A DNA stretch of 64,000 nucleotides, taken from an uncultured Fibrobacter sp. (GTDB lineage: Bacteria; Fibrobacterota; Fibrobacteria; Fibrobacterales; Fibrobacteraceae). The notes under the pieces are model-generated. The model had not been told where the DNA came from and did no database searches. It worked only from the letters and a program-made list of their open reading frames with translations. The stretch lies in NCBI GenBank assembly GCA_934700345.1, contig CAKUXP010000014.1, positions 1 through 64,000 on the forward strand. Direction: 5' to 3'. The position numbers and the translations under genes were made by a program. Positions 47,323-54,256 of this stretch are shown piece after piece. Each line of letters opens with the position of its first letter. Within the stretch, counting starts at the first letter, position 1.

Positions 47323-47822
47323 CGGACAGGGAAGACGAGCTCTGGATGGAAATGGCGATTCGCGAAGCGGAACGCGCTTACGAGTTGGGCGAAGTTCCGA
47401 TTGGTTGCGTTATCGTGAAGGATGGACGCTGCATCGGAAAGGGCTATAACCAGGTCGAGACGCTCAAGGACGCGACTGCCCATGCGGAAATTGTCGCCAT
47501 CGGGTCGGCTTCGGCTTCGCTTGGAAACTGGAGGCTTTCGGGCGCGACGCTCTACGTAACGCTTGAACCCTGCCCGATGTGCGCAGGCGCCATCCTGAAC
47601 AGCCGGATTTCCCGGGTTGTCTATGGTTCGCCAGACAGGCGCTTTGGCGGATGCGGCACGACCATCGACGTGATTTCGAACAACGCGATCGGACAGAAGG
47701 TCCTTTTGGAAGGCGGCGTAAAGGCGGAGGCGTGCCTTGGTCTCATCCAGGCGTTCTTTATGGAAATGCGCCAGAAGAAGGGCGATTCCGGAGCGAAACC
47801 GCCAAAAATATTCTCCCCTTAA
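47319..47822 (+). CDS. tadA: tRNA-specific adenosine deaminase TadA
   Basis: A 167-residue zinc deaminase that converts A34 to inosine in tRNA-Arg(ACG). The zinc site is His55-Ala-Glu57 (AHAEIVAIG) plus Cys85 and Cys88 (EPCPMCAGA). The C-terminal SNNAIGQKVLLEGG also matches TadA. The start lies within the stop of the symporter gene. It is an essential enzyme embedded in this long plus-strand run. Confidence 0.95.
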   Translation: MTDREDELWMEMAIREAERAYELGEVPIGCVIVKDGRCIGKGYNQVETLKDATAHAEIVAIGSASASLGNWRLSGATLYVTLEPCPMCAGAILNSRISRVVYGSPDRRFGGCGTTIDVISNNAIGQKVLLEGGVKAEACLGLIQAFFMEMRQKKGDSGAKPPKIFSP

Positions 47823-47836
47823 TTTATCTTTGCAAT

Positions 47837-48748
47837 ATGGCTGTCTTTAAAAATTCAACTGCCGGAAAATCGGCTTCGGTTCGTTTGTCCGATTCATCGC
47901 CCGGAACTTTCCGGTTTTTCGGGATTCTTTTCCTGCTCGCCTTTTCGCCTGTCTTTTTTGCCTGTGAGGACAGAAGCGTCTTGCTTGGATTCAACACGCA
48001 GAATCCCGCGCCCGAGGACTACGAACTGAAAAGTTTTCTGCAGGTCCTGGTGAACTCTTCGGAACAGAATCCCGCTGATTCGGGGCTTTCCATGACTGCG
48101 CAACTGAATCTGCATATCCATTCGGAACTTCTTTCCGCCTATGACGACGGAACGGGACGCTTTTTGCTTCGGGTGGATTCCGCGGACTATTCGTCGGACA
48201 ATCGCTCGGTCGAGGAGACGGATCATATCGAACGTTACCTGCGGACGCAAACGGTCCAATACAAGATGGGCGGAGACGGCGAGATGGGAGCTGTCCAGTT
48301 CGACGAAATGGTCGCCTTGCCCGATGTCGGGGACGTTGATGTCCGGAAAATCTTTTTGAAGGTGCAGCCCGTGCTTCCGGCAAGTCCTGTCTCGGTGGGG
48401 GATTCGTGGGAACGCCAGCAGATGCTCACCGACGATCGAGGGAAGACCTGCGTGGTGTATAAGTGGTTCAAGCTTGAAGAACTCCTAGAACGCGACGGGA
48501 CGAAGCTCGCCCGGTTGAAGATGAACGTCCGTTATCGCCAGAACAGCGAAGACGACTTGCAGATTACGGAAAGCCCGGATTTTATTCTCGGAACAGGAAC
48601 GGTTCTTTTTGACGTTCTCGCCGGCAAGGTTGTCGAAGGGAATTTACTTGTCGAAGGAAAGCTGCGCGTTATCGAAAAGAAAAGCGGGGATACCATCCCC
48701 GATCTGCGCGTTCGCCAGAAACTTTCGCTCCGGAGGGTCCATCCGTGA
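47837..48748 (+). CDS. Lipoprotein of unknown function
   Basis: A 303-residue protein starting at the ATG at 47837. The signal segment is GILFLLAFSPVFFAC, with lipidated Cys43, preceded by an unusually long polar N-region of about 25 residues. The mature part, with VQFDEMVALPDVGDVDVRKIF and PVSVGDSWERQQML, resembles the broad class of lipoproteins with a repeated beta-sheet fold, but I do not recognise a named family. Its stop overlaps the GTG of the next gene. Confidence 0.65.
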   Translation: MAVFKNSTAGKSASVRLSDSSPGTFRFFGILFLLAFSPVFFACEDRSVLLGFNTQNPAPEDYELKSFLQVLVNSSEQNPADSGLSMTAQLNLHIHSELLSAYDDGTGRFLLRVDSADYSSDNRSVEETDHIERYLRTQTVQYKMGGDGEMGAVQFDEMVALPDVGDVDVRKIFLKVQPVLPASPVSVGDSWERQQMLTDDRGKTCVVYKWFKLEELLERDGTKLARLKMNVRYRQNSEDDLQITESPDFILGTGTVLFDVLAGKVVEGNLLVEGKLRVIEKKSGDTIPDLRVRQKLSLRRVHP

Positions 48749-49443
48749 AGCGTCTCGCCCTTGTTCTTTTTCTATTTGGCGTTTCGTTCGCCGTGACGCC
48801 CTTTCCGCAGATTAAGCATCACAAGGTGACGCTTTCCGAGCGTTCCTCGCCGTATCTCCTGGAATCGAGCTTTGTCCTTTCGGAAATCGATACGCTCCTT
48901 GTCGAGCCGGGCGTCGAGGTTTTTTTTAGCGGATATGCGAAACTTTACTTGCGCGGGACTGTCCGCATCGAAGGAACGGCGGAAAAGCCTGTCGCGTTTC
49001 TTTCCGCAGATTCGACGGAATCCTGGAACGGCCTGTATTTTTCGACGGGAGAACGCTATTTCTTCGTGAAGCACTTGCGCATCGAAAACGCCTTTCGGAA
49101 TACGGTCATCCGCTCCCAGGGAATTTTCGAGAATGTCCGGTTCGTCAATAACTATTACGGGCTCTGGGTTGAAAATTCGCCCCGGTTCGAGCTTCTAGGC
49201 TGCGACTTTTCCCGTAACCGCTTCGCTCTTTCCGTCGGAGTTGGGACTGTCCGGTTCAGGGACACGAAAATCCACGACAATGTCTTTGGGCTCTATCTCT
49301 ACCGGGGAACGTCCTTTGACGGTGAAAGCCGGCTTGTCGCGAATAATCTGGAAGCGGATATCCGCAAGGAATCCGACGAGCAGGCGGTGAAGGGACGCAA
49401 GGTTTCAAAGAACGTCTGGCAGCGCATCGAGGCCGAATTCTAG
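48745..49443 (+). CDS. Secreted right-handed beta-helix protein
   Basis: A 232-residue protein with a GTG start at 48745 overlapping the previous stop, and a signal peptide (RLALVLFLFGVSFA). Repeated rungs such as VEPGVEVFFSGYAKLYLRGTVRIEG, IENAFRNTVIRS, NVRFVNNYYGLWVENS, CDFSRNRFALSV and TKIHDNVFGLYLYRG are typical of parallel beta-helix (NosD/pectate-lyase-like) folds. No catalytic residues are evident. It is likely a periplasmic or surface binding protein. Confidence 0.7.
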   Translation: MKRLALVLFLFGVSFAVTPFPQIKHHKVTLSERSSPYLLESSFVLSEIDTLLVEPGVEVFFSGYAKLYLRGTVRIEGTAEKPVAFLSADSTESWNGLYFSTGERYFFVKHLRIENAFRNTVIRSQGIFENVRFVNNYYGLWVENSPRFELLGCDFSRNRFALSVGVGTVRFRDTKIHDNVFGLYLYRGTSFDGESRLVANNLEADIRKESDEQAVKGRKVSKNVWQRIEAEF

Positions 49444-49452
49444 AGGTCGAAA

Positions 49453-50343
49453 GTGGAAGAATCGTTTCGCAGGGCTATTCGAAAGATGACGGGCTCGAGC
49501 TTGCTCGGGATGGGCTTTCGGCAGGACCGGTCTTCGGAACTTTCGAATCTCTCGCAGGCGATGGATGTTCGCTGGTCGATAGCCTTGAATGAACATCTCG
49601 ACGCCGCGGAATCGAGCCCGGAAGAGATGATGTCCGGAGGCGAGATGATTTCGAACGGCTCTTCGGCGTGGAAGCTCGCAGCGGAGGATTTCCCGGTTAT
49701 TCTCGACGAGTACCGGCTTAAGTTCCGGGAGTTCCGCTTTAAGTGGATGCAGCGTTTCGCGACGGACGAAATCACCCGGATGCTTTCGCAGAACCAGTAT
49801 ATCCTGCCGGGGGAGAACGGTTACTTCTTTTCGGCGAATGCGGAGAAGTTGCGCAACCTCTATTTTTCCACGATACACTTGATGGTGGGAGATGCCGAAA
49901 AGCTTCTGGTCAATCTTTCGGGGCGCGTCGAGCATATCCAGGACAAGCTGTCGAAGATGTGGTATCGGGAAAGCGCTCTCGATGCGGTTTCCAAGATCTT
50001 GCCGTCTCTCGAAGCGGCCCTCCGCGCAAGCGAGTACGCCTTGACTTCCCGTCTGCGCGCATCGCTCGCAAGCGTTGCCCGGAAACGCTTCATGGCGGAG
50101 TTCAAGGCTCCCCGCGAAAGGAAATGTTTCCCGTCTGCGCGTTCCTGCGCAAAGAACCTGGGCGCGAACAGTTCGAACATCGCCTACGAAAACGCTTTTC
50201 TCGCCTTTACGGACGACTTCTGCGACTATGCGGAAGGCGTCACGCTCTACATCGGGGAATGGTATTCGGAAAAATGGCTTTTGTACCTGCGCGGGTTTTC
50301 CCGCGGCCAGCTGGATCTCTTTACCCATAAAACCACGGAATAA
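49453..50343 (+). CDS. DUF3348-like cytoplasmic protein (first gene of MotAB-like module)
   Basis: A 296-residue, mostly helical, soluble protein with a GTG start at 49453 preceded by GAGG. The pattern FPVILDEYRLKFREFRFKWM...SALDAVSKILPSLEAALRASEYAL...ARKRFMAEFK recalls DUF3348 proteins. Those are encoded next to DUF802/MotA-like, OmpA-like and DUF2894 genes in proteobacteria. The following three genes here have just that order. Function is unknown. It ends 2 bases before the channel gene. The family link is by recollection of pattern and synteny. Confidence 0.55.
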   Translation: MEESFRRAIRKMTGSSLLGMGFRQDRSSELSNLSQAMDVRWSIALNEHLDAAESSPEEMMSGGEMISNGSSAWKLAAEDFPVILDEYRLKFREFRFKWMQRFATDEITRMLSQNQYILPGENGYFFSANAEKLRNLYFSTIHLMVGDAEKLLVNLSGRVEHIQDKLSKMWYRESALDAVSKILPSLEAALRASEYALTSRLRASLASVARKRFMAEFKAPRERKCFPSARSCAKNLGANSSNIAYENAFLAFTDDFCDYAEGVTLYIGEWYSEKWLLYLRGFSRGQLDLFTHKTTE

Positions 50344-50345
50344 AA

Positions 50346-52130
50346 ATGAAAAAATCTCTTTGGACGTTGCTTGTTTCTTTAATCGGAGCGGTGGTTCTTG
50401 TCTCCGGGGCGTTCTATTTCGGCGCGCCTCTTTTCGGCTGGCTCATCATGATAGCCATCTTCGCCATCTATGCTCTCACCGCCTGGAATACGTTCCAGGC
50501 TATCTGCCGGATTGCCAGGGAACGCAATCTCGCTTCCAGATACGCATCTCTCTATGAATCGGGAAATTCTCCGTCGGATGCGGAAATCGAAGGCGCTGGA
50601 ATCCTCAATGGGCGAATCCGGTTCCTGCGTTCGCTGTCTGCACGAAAAGTACTTTTCCAGGTTCAGGACTTGCCCTTTCTCAAGACGACCTGGGCCGCCG
50701 AGGAGGAAAGTTCCGTTCGGAGCGGGAGCGGAGTCGTGGTTCTGCTCGGTCTGATGGGAACATTTTTCGGCCTGATGCTTTCGATCAATGCGGCGGGAAG
50801 CGCCATCGATTCGAGCGCGACTTCCGAGACGACTCTCGGCATCATCCAAAATATCTTTTCGAGCATGAAGGGAATTTTCGGGTCGTCCCTTTGCGGTCTC
50901 TTTGCCGCGTTGATTCTGAATGCGATTCATTCCGTGTATTCGTCGGACAGGGAAGCCTGGATTTCCGAACTGGACCGTTTTACCTTGCTCTATCTCGTTC
51001 CGAAGAGCGGTTCTGCGGAAAGCGCTGTCGCGGGTGAAATCCGGGAACTTTCGCTTTCGCTGAAGGGCGCGGAAGATGTGCGAGCGTCCGAGTTCAGGGA
51101 AATGCTGAACGCTTCCAAGTCGGCGGACGAAAATCGCTTTGCCGAATTGAAGAAAGGCCTTTCCGAAATGCAAGCCTCCCTTGCCGGAAATATCCTGAAA
51201 ATCGGCGAGGAGACGCTCCGGCGCCTTTCGGAATCGCAAAATGCCGCGCTCGACGGGATGCGGACCGTGGTGCGGAAAATGGCGGAGGATTTCTCGGAAG
51301 CCGGAAAGGGTGCGGCTTCGACTCTGCTTGAATCCGGGACCGCGGTGACGGAGAAACTCCGCGATTCGCTTTCTTCGGTGACCGGCGGACTTTCCGAGGA
51401 AATGCAGAAGCTTTCTTCGAGCGTCCGGTCGATTGAATCCGGCGTGGTGAATGGACTCGAAAAGGAAATTTCGAATCTTTCGACAAATATGGCAAGCTCG
51501 ATTTCGAATCATCTAGACATCCAGATGGAAAATTCCGGCGAAAGGTGGAACCGCTTCATGGAGGCTCTCAAGGCTTCGACTGAAAAGGTCGCCGAGGCGG
51601 AACAGAAAGGTCTGGAAATCTTGCAAACCGTGGCCGAAAACGTCGCGTCCAAGGCGAACGAATCGACAGTCGGACTATCGGAAACCGTTTCGCGTGAAAT
51701 CGAAAGCCTCTCGCAAAAGGTCCAGTCCTCGTTTGCGGAACTTTCGCGGTCTTCGGAATCCCTTGTCGCTTCGCAACAGTCGCTCATTTCTGGAATCGAT
51801 TCCCGCGTGGCGAAGGAAAACGAATCCACGGAAGCGCTTTCTTCGAGCGTTGCCGAAGCGGCAAAGCTCATGCGTGTAAACCAGTCGGAACTTTCGGCGA
51901 ACCTCGAAATGTTCGGCAAGGGAATCGAAGCGGTCCTTTCGAAGCTTTCCGGCGATGTCCCCGAACGGGAAAACGAACAGAATTTCATCGAACAGCTGAA
52001 TTCCGCGCTCCAGTCGTTTGAAGAACGCTCCGGCGAAGTCCTTCTCGAAAACGCCCTGAAAACGCAGGAAATCCTGCTCGAAATCCTGGACCAGGTTCAG
52101 AAGGCTCCCGCAAAGCCGAAGGCGGAATAG
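50346..52130 (+). CDS. MotA/TolQ/ExbB-like proton-channel protein with long coiled-coil tail (DUF802/ZorA-like)
   Basis: A 594-residue protein. Two N-terminal membrane segments (about 5-48) and two more, GVVVLLGLMGTFFGLMLSI (about 130-148) and SLCGLFAALILNAIHSV (about 182-198), match the MotA/TolQ/ExbB/ZorA stator-ring fold. The remaining ~380 residues are cytoplasmic, almost free of aromatics and full of Ser/Glu/Leu heptads. That is a long coiled-coil tail like those of ZorA and DUF802 proteins. With the OmpA-like partner next it should form a proton-driven rotary or force-transmitting unit. Confidence 0.75.
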   Translation: MKKSLWTLLVSLIGAVVLVSGAFYFGAPLFGWLIMIAIFAIYALTAWNTFQAICRIARERNLASRYASLYESGNSPSDAEIEGAGILNGRIRFLRSLSARKVLFQVQDLPFLKTTWAAEEESSVRSGSGVVVLLGLMGTFFGLMLSINAAGSAIDSSATSETTLGIIQNIFSSMKGIFGSSLCGLFAALILNAIHSVYSSDREAWISELDRFTLLYLVPKSGSAESAVAGEIRELSLSLKGAEDVRASEFREMLNASKSADENRFAELKKGLSEMQASLAGNILKIGEETLRRLSESQNAALDGMRTVVRKMAEDFSEAGKGAASTLLESGTAVTEKLRDSLSSVTGGLSEEMQKLSSSVRSIESGVVNGLEKEISNLSTNMASSISNHLDIQMENSGERWNRFMEALKASTEKVAEAEQKGLEILQTVAENVASKANESTVGLSETVSREIESLSQKVQSSFAELSRSSESLVASQQSLISGIDSRVAKENESTEALSSSVAEAAKLMRVNQSELSANLEMFGKGIEAVLSKLSGDVPERENEQNFIEQLNSALQSFEERSGEVLLENALKTQEILLEILDQVQKAPAKPKAE

Positions 52131-52133
52131 TCC

Positions 52134-52784
52134 ATGGCGAAACGTCGCGAAGAAAGTCATTGGCTTGTTTTTACGGACCTGACTGCCGGTCTCCTCTCGC
52201 TTTTCATTTTGGCGTTTGTCGCGATGACGACGATGAAGGAAAAGAAGGCGGAAGCGTTGACCCGGACGGAACAGGAAGTCGTGAGCTGCCAGGAGGAGAT
52301 GCGCCGGGTCGCGAAGGAGCGGAACGCGCTTCTGTCGCAAAGCCTCAAATCTTCCCTCGAAAAGGGGATCATCGCTCTCGAAAACGGAAACATCCTGATC
52401 CAGGCTTCGTTTCTTTTTCCGCGGAACGGGGCTGACTTAACCGCCGAGGGAATTTCCTACATCAAGTCGATAGGCAAGGGCCTGCAGGATGTTCTCGATA
52501 CGGGCGATGCAATAATGGTTTCCGGTTTTACGGACGATACCCCGACCAATTCCCCGACCTATACGAACTGGAATCTTTCGACGGAACGCGCGGTCAATGT
52601 GGTGAAGACGCTTATCGATCAGGGCTTTTCGCCTGAGCGGGTCTTCGCCGCGGGATTCGGGGAATTCCATCCGAGAGTGCCGAACACGAGCGAAGAGAAC
52701 CGCCGGCTGAACCGTCGCGTGGAAATCGGAATTACGCCGATTCGCAAGTCGAGCGCCGAAACCGCCGGAGAAGCGAAGCGATGA
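52134..52784 (+). CDS. MotB/OmpA-like stator partner
   Basis: A 216-residue protein. A single N-terminal membrane helix (WLVFTDLTAGLLSLFILAFVAM) carries Asp15, placed like the proton-accepting Asp of MotB/ZorB. A coiled region (about 35-75) leads to an OmpA-type peptidoglycan-binding domain (about 85-205) with VSGFTDDTP, NWNLSTERAVNVVKTLI and ENRRLNRRVEIGI. It lies 3 bases after the channel gene; its stop overlaps the following gene (ATGA). Together the two would couple proton flow to wall-anchored movement. Confidence 0.85.
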   Translation: MAKRREESHWLVFTDLTAGLLSLFILAFVAMTTMKEKKAEALTRTEQEVVSCQEEMRRVAKERNALLSQSLKSSLEKGIIALENGNILIQASFLFPRNGADLTAEGISYIKSIGKGLQDVLDTGDAIMVSGFTDDTPTNSPTYTNWNLSTERAVNVVKTLIDQGFSPERVFAAGFGEFHPRVPNTSEENRRLNRRVEIGITPIRKSSAETAGEAKR

Positions 52785-53464
52785 GTGGGCCGCTTGATGC
52801 CGAATACGACTCGGTGAGAAACCGTGTCGATTCTCTCCGCAAGAAAGACCGCTTGCCGTTTTGGCGCTTAGCCTTTGCGGACTTTCTGCTTCTGCGGATT
52901 GCCGATTACCGGCTTCTTCACGAGGACGCCGAGGCGTCCGAAACGATTCGCCGCTTGAACCGCTGGGTGGATTTGCACGAAAGGGAACTTTCCCTGTCGG
53001 AAAAACCGCAAAATTCCAAGGTTCCGCTCTGGAACAGGGAATCCCTGAAAAAGGAAACCACCGAATTCCAGAAGAAGCTTTCGTCAAAAAAATATCTGAT
53101 TCCCGTTGCGGAACGCATCTCTTTTACTAGCGGCATCGAAAAAGCGCAAAGGCTCGTCGAGGAAGGCTCTTTCGATCTCGCCTATTCCGAACTGTTTGCG
53201 CTTCGCTCGCAACTGGTTTCCCGCCTGCACCGCTCTTACCGGGCTCGTTCCGCCATGATGCTTTACAGCACTCACCAGGTCGGTTTTGGGCATTCGCCGG
53301 CGGGAACGGTTGTGGGACCTTACAATGCGGAGCATACCCTGGAAAACGCTCTTTCCCTTGTCGGGGAACGCGACGCCATTTGGGTGGAAGATTTCTTGGA
53401 ACTCTATGACGGCATTTCAAAAATCACGGAACGCCTTGCTCCGCTAGAACGCAAACGCCGTTGA
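52781..53464 (+). CDS. DUF2894-like protein (last gene of MotAB-like module)
   Basis: A 227-residue soluble helical protein, start within the previous stop. The N-terminal DSLRKKDRLPFWRLAFADFLLLRIADY and C-terminal GPYNAEHTLENALSLVGERDAIWVEDFLELYDGI resemble DUF2894 proteins, which close this kind of gene cluster in proteobacteria. No catalytic motif was seen. It probably binds the cytoplasmic tail of the channel or its target. The copper operon follows after an 85-base gap. Confidence 0.5.
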   Translation: MSGPLDAEYDSVRNRVDSLRKKDRLPFWRLAFADFLLLRIADYRLLHEDAEASETIRRLNRWVDLHERELSLSEKPQNSKVPLWNRESLKKETTEFQKKLSSKKYLIPVAERISFTSGIEKAQRLVEEGSFDLAYSELFALRSQLVSRLHRSYRARSAMMLYSTHQVGFGHSPAGTVVGPYNAEHTLENALSLVGERDAIWVEDFLELYDGISKITERLAPLERKRR

Positions 53465-53470
53465 TCTTAT

Positions 53471-53487
53471 ATACCCTGTGGGGGTAT
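53471..53487 (+). promoter_or_regulatory. CsoR-type operator
   Basis: ATACCC-TGTGG-GGGTAT is a perfect inverted repeat with the G-tract typical of CsoR/RcnR operators. It lies 62 bases before csoR and overlaps the spacer of a possible promoter (TTGATC at 53461, TATTTT at 53485), so binding would block transcription until copper is present. Confidence 0.7.
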
Positions 53488-53549
53488 TTTTTGTATATTG
53501 ATAGCAAAAGTCGCTTTTCGGGTCGGATGGCGACGAAAGAGGTTTCGCT

Positions 53550-53858
53550 ATGGTAAAAAAGGCTTGCGATTGCAAGGATTGCAAAATAAAGCATCGCGAT
53601 GAAACGGAAATCCGGCAGATGGTTTCCCGCTTGAACCGGATTGAGGGCCAGATTAAGGGTATCCGGGGAATGCTCGAAAAGGATGCCTATTGCACGGACA
53701 TCTTAATTCAGGTTTCGGCGGTGAACGCAGCGCTCAACGCTTTTAACAAGATGCTTCTCTCGAACCATATTCGGACTTGTGTCGCAAAGCATGTGCGGGA
53801 AGGCGACGATTCGGTCATCGACGAGCTTGTCGAAATCCTTCCCAAACTGATGAAATAA
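53550..53858 (+). CDS. csoR: CsoR-family copper-sensing repressor
   Basis: A 102-residue all-helical repressor. The Cu(I) ligands of CsoR are all present: Cys48 (AYCTDIL), His73 and Cys77 (SNHIRTC). The conserved RLNRIEGQIKGIRGML is at 27-42. The extra N-terminal CDCKDC may bind metal or just be flexible. It is followed at once by two copper-protein genes and preceded by a matching operator, so it should autoregulate this operon. Confidence 0.93.
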   Translation: MVKKACDCKDCKIKHRDETEIRQMVSRLNRIEGQIKGIRGMLEKDAYCTDILIQVSAVNAALNAFNKMLLSNHIRTCVAKHVREGDDSVIDELVEILPKLMK

Positions 53859-53875
53859 AAACAAGGAGTTCCCAA

Positions 53876-54241
53876 GTGTTAAATGTTGTCATTGTCCTGC
53901 TTATCCTCGCGGCGATCGTTTTCGCTGTCCGTTCATCGATTCTGCATTTCAAGGGACAGGGCGCCTGTTGTGGCGGCGGAAGCGGAGAGGCGAAGCCTTT
54001 GGAAAAGACGCTCGAAGGAAAGGTCGTTTGCGAAAAGACGGCTGCCGTCGAAGGGATGGTCTGCAAGAGTTGCGCGGCCCATGTGCAGAACGCGTTGAAC
54101 GCCTTGGATGGCGTCTCCGCTAGGGTGAACCTGAAAAAGGCCGAAGTCCAGATCCTCGCTGTCCGTGATGTTTCGAACGAAGAAATTCGGAAGGCCGTTT
54201 CCGATGCGGGCTATGGCGTCGGGAAAATAATCGACCGTTAA
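53876..54241 (+). CDS. Membrane-tethered HMA-domain metallochaperone
   Basis: A 121-residue protein with a GTG start at 53876, chosen because AAGGAG stands 7 bases before it. One membrane helix (3-20) is followed by a Gly/Cys stretch (ACCGGGSGE, as in small FeoB-associated proteins) and a heavy-metal-associated domain (about 50-121) with the MxCxxC motif GMVCKSC. It likely holds Cu(I) at the membrane and hands it to the ATPase encoded 15 bases downstream. Confidence 0.8.
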   Translation: MLNVVIVLLILAAIVFAVRSSILHFKGQGACCGGGSGEAKPLEKTLEGKVVCEKTAAVEGMVCKSCAAHVQNALNALDGVSARVNLKKAEVQILAVRDVSNEEIRKAVSDAGYGVGKIIDR

Positions 54242-54256
54242 ACTCTCGGAGAAAAG

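Noticed and set aside
49453..53464. Calling the MotAB-like module a Zorya defence system
   Set aside because: No ZorC/ZorD/ZorE-like helicase or nuclease gene is next to it. The flanking genes instead look like DUF3348/DUF2894, and the setting is housekeeping.
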